The position numbers and the translations under genes are program-made. A DNA stretch of 64,000 nucleotides, from NCBI GenBank assembly GCA_029379385.1, contig CM055618.1, positions 5,404,134 through 5,468,133 of the forward strand, in the 5' to 3' direction. The notes under the pieces are model-generated. The model saw nothing but the letters and a program-made list of their open reading frames with translations, ran no database searches and was not told the DNA's origin. The DNA is from Quillaja saponaria (lineage: Eukaryota; Streptophyta; Magnoliopsida; Fabales; Quillajaceae). Shown one piece after another: positions 35,996 to 47,204 of this stretch. Each line of letters opens with the position of its first letter. Positions within the stretch are counted from its first letter, which is position 1.

Positions 35996-36370
35996 AAGAC
36001 AACATGGGAAAGAGATGACTTTCTTTAGAAGTCTGAGAAATTGGGGATGAGGAAATATAGGCGTACAATATTGCTAATGGGTGTTGAGTGGGTCTTAGAC
36101 TACTAAGTTAATTGGGCTTGAAAGTCAGAAAACTGAATCGTAATTTTCTTTTTTAATTTTCTTAAGCCTGGGCCTGCACCTGATATAGACTTATTCAAAA
36201 TGTCTATATAAAAAATAGGGTTAATTGGTCATAGTACTATCAATTAATACTCTAGGCTGACTAAGATTGTCCCTCTGCCCTGCTATAGATCTCATACTTC
36301 TAACCAAGGAATAAAAATTCATGTCGATTTGTCCATTTCAAGCGAATCAATTCAATTTTCACACATATAG

Positions 36371-39363
36371 TGTCACACCCCTCACAGAGGCATGATTAGC
36401 CGGAGGATTGGGTAATCAATCCACCGTAACCCTAACTTCAAAACTAAGTTATAAACATGACTCATGACTCAACTAAAGAATAACACCCAGAATTTATAAA
36501 CACAAAAGTTAACATTAAAAGTTTGCTAATTGAAATAAATCATGACTTACTGAAAATTCCTTGCAATAAAGAACATGCCTTAAAATACAACCACTTATGT
36601 TCATGATTTCACACACAGCGCAAACACACAGACAACAAGGAGCACCGCTCCGTCCACATTCTAAACAAGACAAATAACTAGACTCTTACATCATACTAAA
36701 ATTAGACATCTCACAGTTCTAATGTGACTGCAAACTTCTATCATTGACTGCAAGTCTAAGATCCCGGAGATACCGTGCCTTATTAATTCGGCAAGCCTTA
36801 AGCTCGGCGATGTTATATACCGAACTCCTCTCACTAAAAAAAAATATATCCACAAGAGAGGGGTGAGTCCTATGGACTTTGTGAGTGGAAAATCATACTC
36901 AAAGGGTACTAGCATCACACCACACAAATGTATGACATGTATAGTAATCATGTTCATATCGTAATTTCCGTTACACGTGTACACTGTAATCATCACAATT
37001 TACATGATACACACTATCACAAATTAATCAAAACAATAATATCAAGCAAAACAATCAAAGGGCCAACAAGTGACCCAGCTCTACACAACATTATCACCCG
37101 CTACTGGGCATTTACACGTCCACACAACAAATTGATATCCGTACACAATCCATCCCACCGGGGCTGAGCACTCAATTTAAAAAAATTTATCAGAATTAGA
37201 ATTTTCTAATGAATTTAAATCAGGACATCCTAGGTACACCTAAATTTTTCAATTTCACAAATAAAAATTACTTTTTAAAAAAAAATTGTCACTTTGTTGG
37301 CCCTTATCAACCACAACCAATATCAAACAAAGCAATCAATATCAAACAAGCATAATTTAAATAAATTACTGAAATACTCTACTTGCTTATTTTCCATATA
37401 TTATGTATATTCAATTAAACATATAATTGCACATACTAATCTAGCCCCTAAAGGTAGCAATTAACCACTCACCGGTTTATAAATCTTGTGCTTCACTTCT
37501 TCTTGCGCTTACATGTGTTGTTAGACTCACAGTAGGGTCTGGAGCTGAAATTCATAATTCAACTAATACTTAGTACGTAAGCATTATAATCATAACATTT
37601 TAATTACTAAACTTATATATCAATTTATATGTGTTTCTTGAAACTAAATTCATTTTAAATAATTTAATCAACTCCTTGTCAGACATTTAATTCCATGTAT
37701 TGTATATATATATATATATATTTATTTATACGCATCTACATACCTATCAAGAAATTAATACTAACTCATACTTTCAACTTATTCATTTTCTAATATTAAA
37801 TTCAAATTAAGTTACTCTTTCTAAATTTATCCAAGAACTTGGATCATGCCCTTTCAATATTAATGCAATCAACTTATTATTATTATTATTATTATTATAT
37901 ATTTTTATACCTTTCCTTATATCTCAATTTATTACATTTCCCTCTGTCCCTAATCAATATTTCCTTATTATTTATGCATAAGCTTTTATTCATATTCAAT
38001 CAATTCCCAATTAATTATATAACTAATAGAGCTTGTATAATTCCATTCCTATACATGTATTGACCTTAAACTTCTCCTAATCCATCCGTCAAACATCTTG
38101 CAAGCATGTCCTTTCTAATTCATATAATTCCCAATCCTAATTCTTGTTTTTCCTTAATTCTTACTCATACCTTTATTTCAAAACCATCTAAACCTTGGCT
38201 TAACTCACTAATTAACAACAATCTAGTACATATAAGACAATTAAACTAAGGGAGCACCTAAAGGCTACACACGGCTACAATGACTAAGCATGTAATTAAG
38301 ATACAGCCCCACATCTCACCTTACCATCTACCTTATACCGGACAGCAGCACAACAAAAGTTCAAGGTGTCCTTCAATTACAATTGCCTTGCATCCAGCCA
38401 CCCATAACTAATTTACACCCAGTCAACATAGAAAACTTGCTAAGCCAAATCCAAACCTCACGGCCAGCAAGGAATACCCACCGACAGAGTTCCTTATAAA
38501 CTTCCAAAGCTACCACAAGTTGAAGTGCTCTTGACTTAAGAGGAGTAAGCTATCGGAAGAGAAGCAAAAGCCAAACACTTGCTTTGGGAGGAATTACACG
38601 AAGATGCTAAGAGGAATTCCACAAGATAAATTGAAGGGGATGAAAACAGGGAGGCTTGGCTGTGTGAAGGAGAAGGGAGACGGTGAAAGACAAAAGTGAA
38701 AGGAAAAAAAAACATAATTTAATGAAATGCATAAAAATCTAATAGTCAAAGGTCAATGTTTTATTTGTGGTAACCATTCAATCCCATGTACATGTAATCC
38801 TATATATATATATATATATATCATAATTATTTTCTCTACTATGGCTCAAATTTAATCTTGGTTGTGGGTGTTTATATAGATACATACTTATATCTTAAAT
38901 ATTTAAATTATTTACACATTTGTTCTACTCATAAATAGCAAGTTTACAATTAACCACAAGTTACAAATCAATCAATTTGATGATGATAATTAATTTACAT
39001 ATCTATATATATATATTTATAGATTCAAATAATCTTTTATTTGAATTTAGTTTAATTTAACTAAATAGACAGTTGTTTGAAAAAATATTATTATTTACTC
39101 CGCCACGATGATATACATATCATATCATGGAACGTACGTTGAGTTGTTAAATTCTAACGTGTCCAATTACACTGTAATTATTTATTATATATATATATAT
39201 ATTTGAGTTACGTCCAATTGTTTAAATTCATATTTTAATATCGATTATAACATATTCAATTATATTGTTACTTATTTAATTTGTTTATTTTTATAATGTA
39301 ACTTTACACTGTCTAAACACGATTTTTTTTATTTTACATTATCAAGTTATGAGGGTTATAACA
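36371..39363 (-). mobile_element. Chromovirus-like (Tekay/Del) solo LTR, 2,993 bp
   Basis: The element starts TGTCACACCCCTC at 36371 and ends GAGGGTTATAACA at 39363, near-palindromic ends typical of plant chromovirus LTRs. It is flanked by a perfect 5-bp direct repeat, TATAG, at 36366-36370 and 39364-39368. The content read on the minus strand has the U3-to-leader look of these LTRs (pyrimidine-rich CTTCTCCTTCACACAGCC, about 38690-38660). No internal coding region, PBS or PPT is adjacent. It therefore appears to be a solo LTR from recombination between the two LTRs of one insertion. It contains (TA)n runs near 37705 and 38806 and an ATT run near 37875. Confidence 0.82.
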
Positions 39364-39368
39364 TATAG

Positions 39369-40919
39369 AAACGAATCTCATATACAAAAACGAAACCATG
39401 TGATTTCGGTAGAAATGGAGTCAATTCCTCCGTTTCCAACCGAAACTAATTGAAACAACAAGTAGGTACAGCTTTTGCAGGTTTGTATGTATGAAAAAGA
39501 GAGGAAAGAGCAAAAGCAAAGCAGAAAAATTAGAAAACAACTCAATAACAGAAGGTAGAGAACAAAATCAAACTTATCTGACTAGATTTTTTCGATCTTC
39601 TCTTCAGATTTCGCTGTCTTTGGACCTGGGTTCTACTCTTCTTTCACTCTTAATGGAAAATCTTCTCTTGCAGTAGCTAGAATTTCGATCTATGAGTCAT
39701 TGAGTATTAGCTTAGGAGAAGCAGAGTTGAAGAAGCAGATTGGAAAAGGGAGAGTTGCAAAAGGAGAGTTGCAGAGATTTGAAATGCAAGCCACATGAAA
39801 GTGGTTGATTTTGTTTTTTTTCCTTTTTTCTTATAGTATATTGGGCTTATTATTCATTATTGGCTTAGCCTAATTAGTAATATAAACTTTGGGCTTTTGT
39901 ACATAATATGACATGAACTAGTTAATATAACTTGTCAACCCATTTTGAAAAAAAATAATTTAAATAGATATAAATTATTTATATAAGTTTAATAACATAG
40001 AACATTAGTAAATATAAATAAGTTACAATATAAATTCTATGTCACTAACCTATATTATTAGTAAATATGAATTAATTAGAATTTATTTAAATTTTCAATT
40101 ATTATCTTTTTTCTATCAATTTAATTTATTTAAATTTCAATTATTATTATTATTTATTTATAGATAGGACAAACAATGAGGTTTTTATTTTAAAGTTAGT
40201 TTAATTTTTGAAATAATGAAAAAAATAAATAGATATAAATTATTTATATATGTTCATCAACTTAGAATATTAGTAGATATGAATTATTTAGAAAATAATT
40301 TTTATGATCATTAACCTATAACATCAGTAAATATGACTTAAATAGAAAATACATATTTTTTAATTTCAATTATTTTTTTTTCTATCAAGTTAATTTATTT
40401 AAAATTTTAATTACTATAATTTATATAATTTATGTTTGTGTTATGATTTTTACTTTGATATATATTTATTAGTACTCTATTTACTAAATTATTCATGTTA
40501 AATACTTATAATTACTATAATATGTATTTTATTATAAGTTTTCATGTATTTCCAAAAAAATTAGTATTTCTATGCTGTTTTCATACTATTTCTTGAATCA
40601 TTTTTGTTTTCGAGCTTATCGAAGCGGTCCCTCGAAACAAAATTTTGTTCCAACCATCTAATAATGTTATTCCCCCATGAGTCATATGCATACCCCTTAG
40701 TGGCTTTTTCTACTATGTCCATCAAATGAAATATAAGTCAGTATGTTGAAAGTGAAATATCTACTTATAATATAACATTAAGAATTACAAGAAAAGAATT
40801 TTACATTGTGAAACTCTCCTGGAAGAGGGAAAGAAAACCAATACTCATCTAACATAGCAAAAATGTCAGAGTTTACTTTCAAAAAAAATGAATACTTATA
40901 TCTGGTATTGATAACAATT
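39369..40919. other. Intergenic DNA downstream of the ANTH gene
   Basis: It contains the AT-rich duplication listed separately and a purine-rich stretch (39490-39560) with a short unconvincing ORF. About 40600-40660 (TCGAAGCGGTCCCTCGAAAC) is the only GC-richer patch. No terminator signal can be assigned with confidence to the minus-strand gene ending at 40920. Confidence 0.35.
39946..40412. repeat. Diverged ~270-bp tandem duplication, AT-rich
   Basis: AATAGATATAAATTATTTAT begins each unit (about 39963 and 40229). Matching segments follow in order: CATTAGTAAATAT/ATATTAGTAGATAT, CTATCAATTTAATTTATTTA/CTATCAAGTTAATTTATTTA. Divergence is high. No coding content. Confidence 0.6.
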
Positions 40920-42107
40920 CTATAAACTAATTAAATCTGGAAGAACCTGATTGTAAGCAGGTGCGTTACGAGGAACGAGGCAAAAAGGGTCTGCATAAGG
41001 GTTTTGTGAGGCAGCAACTCTACCATCACCATAGAAATTAGCTCTTTTTTCAACCATCAAATCTTCATCAAACACCTCCCATTTGTCAGTAATCACTGTC
41101 TTCAAATTCTTGTTTGATCCCTTGTACTCAACAATGTCACATTTTTCACTCACTACAACGGCCTTCTCCTCAGTATGTATAAGGTCATGATCACAGTCAC
41201 AATCACCATCCAATATTCTCTTTTGAGAAGCCCCATTGATTATTTTCTCGAGCTCCTGGATTTCTTCATCGGGGATTCTTTCAATTTTGGGCCACTGAGA
41301 AGCATTGATAACACCAATATCCCTACAAAATTCAAAATATAAAGATAACTCATCACCTTGTGTTGCTGCTCTTTGAAGAATCATTAGTCCCATTGCTGCT
41401 TCCACCTTCCTACCTTGGTCGTATATTCTCATGAGTACCCGAGCAATCCCATTGCAAAATCTACTATAAACATCGAAAATCTCAACTATAATAGCATCCA
41501 TTGCTTCAAGAATGAGAACCACCCTCATTTTCTCTGATTGTGGCTGAATTTGAATTAACATATCAATCAAAGCCTGCAATTTTTTCAACTTTTCCAGATC
41601 TTCCATCAAAGTCTCCTTTGTTTCAATGCTCTGTTTCTTCTGTTTTTTAGCCTCTGTGGAAACAAAGGCCGATCTTTGATCTAGATAAGCAAAATATGCA
41701 CGAATGAAGGCATTGTAGCCCCAAATTTTCGCAGGATCTGAATGACGATCGGTGAAATTTGATAGATCAAACGGTAACCTTCCGATGTCTTGCATGGATG
41801 GGATATTGCAAGAGAAAACGCCATGTATAAGGATCAAACCTTTAAGGGCCACCACCCAGCTCCTAGTCTTTTCCATACGAATGGACAGAGCCCATATGAG
41901 AGATTTCATGCATATTGGTGAGGTACTTATAAATTCGAAAACCCTATGAACGTTCTTATAATCGAGTTGGGATTCATCGTGGCTTGTTGCCTTGATGATC
42001 ACCGCCTCGAGCTCGGGATTTCTGTACTTGCCCCACCGTGATAGGCTAGCACACCATATGCTGTTCTTGTCCTTGAGAGCTCCGGTGGCCCTTTTCCAGA
42101 GCCTCAT
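40920..42107 (-). CDS. ANTH-domain protein, putative clathrin assembly protein
   Basis: This is an intact single-exon ORF of 395 aa, with ATG at 42107 and TAG at 40922-40920. The N-terminus MRLWKRATGALKD and the helical ANTH domain (about residues 20-260) match plant AP180/CALM-like proteins of the short type (related in length and layout to Arabidopsis At1g25240). Visible family features are a phosphoinositide-site segment KATSHDESQLDYKN (residues 39-52), RTRSW-like MEKTRSWVVALKGLILIHGV, WGYNAFIRAYFAYLD, and ILEAMDAIIVEIFDVYSRFC. The short tail holds ITDKWEVFDEDL, the adaptor-binding tripeptide DPF in NPYADPFCLVPR, and a conserved end, LPDLISL. Such proteins bind PIP2 membranes and recruit clathrin and AP-2 in endocytosis. 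That role is inferred from the family. It is the only undamaged gene in the window. Confidence 0.94.
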   Translation of the reverse strand: MRLWKRATGALKDKNSIWCASLSRWGKYRNPELEAVIIKATSHDESQLDYKNVHRVFEFISTSPICMKSLIWALSIRMEKTRSWVVALKGLILIHGVFSCNIPSMQDIGRLPFDLSNFTDRHSDPAKIWGYNAFIRAYFAYLDQRSAFVSTEAKKQKKQSIETKETLMEDLEKLKKLQALIDMLIQIQPQSEKMRVVLILEAMDAIIVEIFDVYSRFCNGIARVLMRIYDQGRKVEAAMGLMILQRAATQGDELSLYFEFCRDIGVINASQWPKIERIPDEEIQELEKIINGASQKRILDGDCDCDHDLIHTEEKAVVVSEKCDIVEYKGSNKNLKTVITDKWEVFDEDLMVEKRANFYGDGRVAASQNPYADPFCLVPRNAPAYNQVLPDLISL

Positions 42108-42330
42108 TTCCTATCCTTTCTTTTCCTCAGAACAATAATTTGTGACACCAAGTTCTTTTTCTATTTACCTCTTCATTTTTATTTATTTTTTTGGTTTTTT
42201 AACCCTTTGATATTGCCTATAATTTTGACATGTGGAAACTTATTTAGAACAAAATCATTAGCCAGCCTAACTAAAAAATTATTATTAATCTAATGATAAC
42301 GTGCTAAAAAAAAAAAAGAAACCTTATTTT
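42108..42330 (-). promoter_or_regulatory. Upstream region of the ANTH gene
   Basis: On the minus strand an AATAAATAAA stretch (about 42177-42188) lies about 70-80 bases before the start codon and could serve as a TATA element with a short leader, although AT-rich DNA makes this weak. Nothing else regulatory is visible. Confidence 0.25.
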
Positions 42331-45251
42331 TTTTGTCCTCCTAATAATTGTGTGTAGATTTGGTCAAGGTATGATGTGTTGGCCAGTTGGCCAGAATTGA
42401 GGTCTATTTTTTCTCTATGTGGTTGGAGTTTGGTCATGCAACGGCGCATGCAAGGATAATTGGTTATACACAGCTTGTCTTCTGTCCATTTCCATTTGCC
42501 TTTTTTTTTTTCCCCCTCTCCAGCTCTGCCCTTTTTGTCTTGTTTAAGGGCCCGTTTGGCTGTTTAGAATTGAGCTATGAGAATTGAAATCGAGTAGTGT
42601 AATTCCAAATTTTTAGTTTGGATTGTATTTAGAATTAAATTTCTAATTTAGTTATTAAATTATCAGAGAATTAGAACACAACTAAAACTCACCCTCAATT
42701 ATTAGGGGAAACTCCTAATTATAAAAATTAGAAATTCATGACTTAGTTCTCTCCCTAGTCAGAGAACGCATAGTGTAAGCCCTATGTCAGTGCAAAGTGG
42801 ACATCTCGACATTTTTCACCAGAGCATCGACGGCAACCGGGTATATTCCTTCTCTCCACCCTTTCTTGTATGCTCTCTCTATTTTATATTTAATTTGTCA
42901 CCCTACTGTGATCTTTTTTGTTTCCTTCATCTCGCTCTAAATTTCTTGAAATCCCTCCTTCATCTTTGTGAATCTTTGACCAGTATGTCTATATCCCTCT
43001 CTATTTCTTTGTCTGAATAAATACCCAATTTTAAGTTTAAGTGTCGATGAGATTTTGGGTTATGCTAGTTGACTCCAAATAAGTTTCTTTTATTTATTTT
43101 TTTTTTCTTTTCTTTTTTTCTAATTATTGAATTTCATCATGTTTATCCAAACAAGAAAATTGGAATTGTGTGATTTCAAATTTTAATTTCTTTTGCAATC
43201 CAAACTGTAGATTTATAATTATGATCTAATGCATACAAGAATTTGTCTTACAATTGATTGTGATTTGCTTCGATATTGGATTGGTAAAAAATTGAATTAA
43301 AATCATGTTGGTTTGTTATATCCTTCTTGGTGTGTTTTACTTCAATTTAGTTTCAAGTATTCGGCATCCGTGCTTATTTTTATTTCTTATTCGTTTTTAA
43401 ATTAATTTTTATTTAAAAATTTATAGAACTTTTTCCTTTTGTCCGAACATTATAATATTATTGATTTTATTTTCATTTTTAGATCTTATATCTTTTTGTT
43501 TATCCGTATTTATTTCATTTAAATTGAATTACTGTAAAAAAATTAATACTTTAAATAATGTGTTTATTTTGAGTTTCACTGAGTCTAAAAATTCAATAAA
43601 ATTGTTATAACGGTTATTTTTTGTTTCCTTTACTAGTGTATTGAATTATATATTTTAAATGTGTTTATAGAAATATAAAAAATAGTTAGTTACTTAAATA
43701 ATTAAACTTAATAAAACTTAATAAGTTTATTTATTTTTCTTCCACATTACAATTAACTTAATACCTGCCTTATATCTTTTTGAGTTAATTGAACAATTAT
43801 TAGATTGTCAAAATGACTATTGATTTCTTTTTTCATCTTAGCTTTAAAGCCTATGAATCTATTTAAAAATAAAAACAATAAGATGACATAGCATCAAAAT
43901 AGATGTGTCAACATATCATTCTCTCAATTTTCAACAACCAATTATATTATATATTGTCTTATTTTGAAGTAGTTGAGCATATAGACTTTTCAAAAAGTTT
44001 ATTTGTTTTCCTTTATTTTTTTTTCCATTAACAAAAATTGATGTTTCTAAATTACTTATTAACAAATTCATACAATATTGATAATTTACTTTAATATTTT
44101 CCTTTTCAAACAGGGAAAATAGTTTTTTGCAAAAACAATGAGCTCATAAAGTACAAGGCTTGTCTACTATTTTGATCTTTCAGGATTATATTAGTTTTCA
44201 GTTCAGTCCTACAAGAATTTTCTCAGTACATAAATTGTTTTTATATCTTGTAAAAAAAATTTGGTCATTTTATTATTAAATTATGTAAAATTACTTTGTT
44301 TATGTATAACATGAGAATGAGAGAATATTACTTGATTGAAAAATTTTAAATCACACATGATGAAATTGGCCAAAAATATTCCTAGAAGACTAAATAAAAA
44401 CTGAGCTATTCCTAAGAACTAAAGCAGTAGTTATGCCTAAAGCACAATCATCAGTCTACCGAAAATAAGTAGTTAAAATTATTAGAATTAGAAGAAATAT
44501 ATTAAATTTATGGTAAGAATAGTCTGCCTAAAAAAAGTGGTTATATTATTAGGGAACTAATAGGTAGACTAACCAAATTTACTAGGTGGATGACTGTGGG
44601 CCCTATTACAAAAAAATATTCTTGTTTTTCCATCTCCTTTGAGTCTATATTTTACTACTCTTTCTCTCTCGTAGTCTGTCTCTCTTCATCATCTTCTCTC
44701 TGTAATGGTCGAAGGAGATGCAAATTTGTTGCCTTAGTCTTTAGTTCTTATTTGAAAGGTTACAAACCTAAGAAAACAAGTGGTTTCTTTGTTATGCTTT
44801 TATCGAGAAAATCTGCAATAACTGTGTCATTGAAATGAATGAAAAGGATTAACTTAAAGCACAAGAAGAATCAGCTCCATGAATTGAGCTAACAATTTTT
44901 GATGAAATTTGCAATTAAAGCACCAACCGTTGTGACAGAAACCTCCAAATTGAATAAAAACATTTGTCTTCCCTTAATTCATATTTTATTTAGTCTTTCG
45001 GTGTTTAGATTATTCATGCCTGTTTGTATGCTGTTATCAAATTGGCAATTTGATTTCTAATCATTTGAAAATCACCAATTTCTAATTCATAATTCAATTT
45101 TGAATCAGTTTTCTTTTCAAAATTTCAATTATATTAATCATGTTGACATGTACCTCTAGTTTCCTATTAAAAAGCAAAAAATGATAATCTGGATACAAGA
45201 AAGATAACAACTTTTCTCATTCATAATAACAATAAAATTGTTGCGAAGAAG
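42331..45251. other. AT-rich intergenic DNA
   Basis: No coding gene recognised; short open stretches at 42387, 42784 and 44590 lack family features. AAGGGCCCGTTTGG at 42545-42558 looks like one terminus of a hAT- or Harbinger-type MITE, with ACTCACCC near 42690 as a weak partner. The rest is low-complexity. Confidence 0.35.
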
Positions 45252-45254
45252 GAT

Positions 45255-45272
45255 CACTACAGGAAATGACAC
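45255..45272 (+). repeat. CACTA terminal inverted repeat
   Basis: CACTACAGGAAATGACAC differs by one base from the common CACTACAAGAAA start of plant CACTA elements. It marks the element end lying downstream of the minus-strand genes. Confidence 0.75.
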
Positions 45273-45517
45273 TTTTTTCATCTGCTGAAAGCAGACGTAG
45301 AAAGTCCTATCATAGACGTAGATAATGCAGATGCAGAAAAACAAACAAAGTAACTCTAAATCAGAAACTATTATTTGCTTCAACGCAGACACATGAAATA
45401 TTTGCATCTATAGGTCTATGTTTGCTTGGCGGAAGAAATATTGAGATACCAATTATGTTTGTTCACATATCTGGTCTATTCCGTAGATGCTAAAACATAG
45501 ACACAATATTTTTTGTG

Positions 45518-45705
45518 CCCGTATAGACTCAAAAAATGCAGACACAATTGAATATGGTATTCTACATCATAAGTTTGCAAACGCAATTTATTTTTTTATT
45601 AATTTTATAATTATTGATGCAATACTTTTAGTGCCAGTACAGACGCAAAAAATACAGACACAATTGACTGTGGTATTTTACATCATAAGTTTGCAGACAC
45701 AATTT
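45518..45705. repeat. CACTA subterminal duplication (~114-bp period)
   Basis: GCCCGTATAGACTCAAAAAA and GCCAGTACAGACGCAAAAAA start two copies (45518 and 45632). Each is followed by CAGACACAATTGA and CATCATAAGTTTGCA. Shorter motifs of the same kind (GCAGACG, TAGACGTAG) recur from 45290. Transposase-binding subterminal repeats are typical here. Confidence 0.75.
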
Positions 45706-46086
45706 ATGTTTTATTGTTTTTTTAATTATTATCAGTGTCTACATATTGCAGACGAGGAAAAAACATTGCACACATAGATAATAATATATATTTGTTAATT
45801 TTATACCTGTTAATAACTGTACAGAAGCATATTTTAAATTTAAACGCAAAGTTTTATTTAAATAAAAAAGAATTTTACAAAAATCATCATAATAAAGCTT
45901 TTTAATACATGTATAAAGCTAAAAATCATCTCCTAATTCTAAGTTTTTGGCATCTGAAGTTTGCTTGTCATTCTACTTATTCAGGTGCAATAACTCAAAT
46001 GTAGGAGGTGCTACATGAAATAATAAAAATAAATAAATTATAAATTATACTTAACTTAATATGAACATAAGTGAAAACTCTAACTT

Positions 46087-46990
46087 GAACAAATTCAAAT
46101 TTACAAAGTTTTTGCCTTAAAGTAACTATAAGTTGGATAGAAAATCCTAACCATTGATTCAAATAGGTTTCCATAACTTTCTACAAGTTTTATTCATCTT
46201 CATGATTGTGTTAGTACTCCTTGAATCGGAAACAAATTTGTACTTTGATCATTTGACCTTCCGAACCCAAAGTTACAAAGCTTTTGCCTTGAAACTGTAA
46301 CTTTATCCTAATATCATAACCGCTGATCCAAATGATATTTTGTTTCTTTTTTACAAGTTTTATTCATCTTCACAATCGTACCGGTACTCCCAGATTCTCG
46401 AACGGACATATACTTGACCCTTTTGTCCCCTAAACCCAAATTTACAAAGTTTTGCCTAGAAACTATAACTTTCTCCTAATATCTTAACCGTTGATTCAAA
46501 TGACATTCCTTTTTTTTTTTTTCTATAGGTTTTATTCATACTCACAATTGTGTCAGTACTCCTGGATTTCTGAACTGATGTCTACTTAATAGTTTTGCCC
46601 TCGAACCTAAATTTATAAAGTTTTGTATTAAAAATGTAACTTTAGCCTATTGTCCTAACTATTGATTCAGATGACATTCTGTTTTTTTTTTTTTTTTTTT
46701 TTTTTTTTTCTAGAAGTCTTATTTGTCCCTATGGTTATGGGATATTCCAAGAATCCTGAGCGAACATTTATTTGACAATTTTGCTGTTGAACCAAAATTT
46801 ATAAAGTTTTTCCTTGAAACTGTAACTTTAGCTTATTATCCTAACAATTGATACAAATAAAACCCTGTTTTTTTTTACATGTCTTATTCGTCTCCAAAGT
46901 CTTGCCGGTACTCCTAGGATCCCAAACAGACGTTTACTTGATCATTTTACCCCTAAACCCCAATTTTCAAAGGTTTTGCATTTAAACATT
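46087..46990. repeat. Tandem array of ~170-bp units in the CACTA element
   Basis: Six degenerate units are marked by AACCCAAATTTACAAAG-like motifs at about 46092, 46263, 46431, 46603, 46790 and 46951. Inside each, TTGATTCAAATGACATTC is followed by a T-rich run, ACAAGTTTTATTCATCTTCA and GTACTCC. The word order (CCAAATGA, T-rich CTTTCTACAAGT, TTATT, then TTGACCATTTT and CCCAAA) matches the larger array at 11770-13740. A pure T run of 28 lies at about 46681-46709. Confidence 0.8.
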
Positions 46991-47204
46991 AACTTGAACT
47001 TACAATACTATTTAAGAATCCTAAAATGAAAATTAAGTTAATAAAATACGTACCACTTAGAATGATTGTGTAATATATATACCTGAAACTACAAGTTATA
47101 TGATTATCTTAGTTATTTATAAAATGCATAATAGAAGTAGTAATTAACATTTTCATAATGTATGAACTATATATGAACATACTTGTGTATTTATAGGTAA
47201 GAAC

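Noticed and set aside
36691..37167. Overlapping ORFs on both strands
   Set aside because: Lie inside the solo LTR bounded by TATAG; no protein family recognised.
42784..43020. Possible 78-codon + strand gene upstream of the ANTH gene
   Set aside because: Serine/leucine-rich chance frame without recognisable domain; no neighbouring exon.
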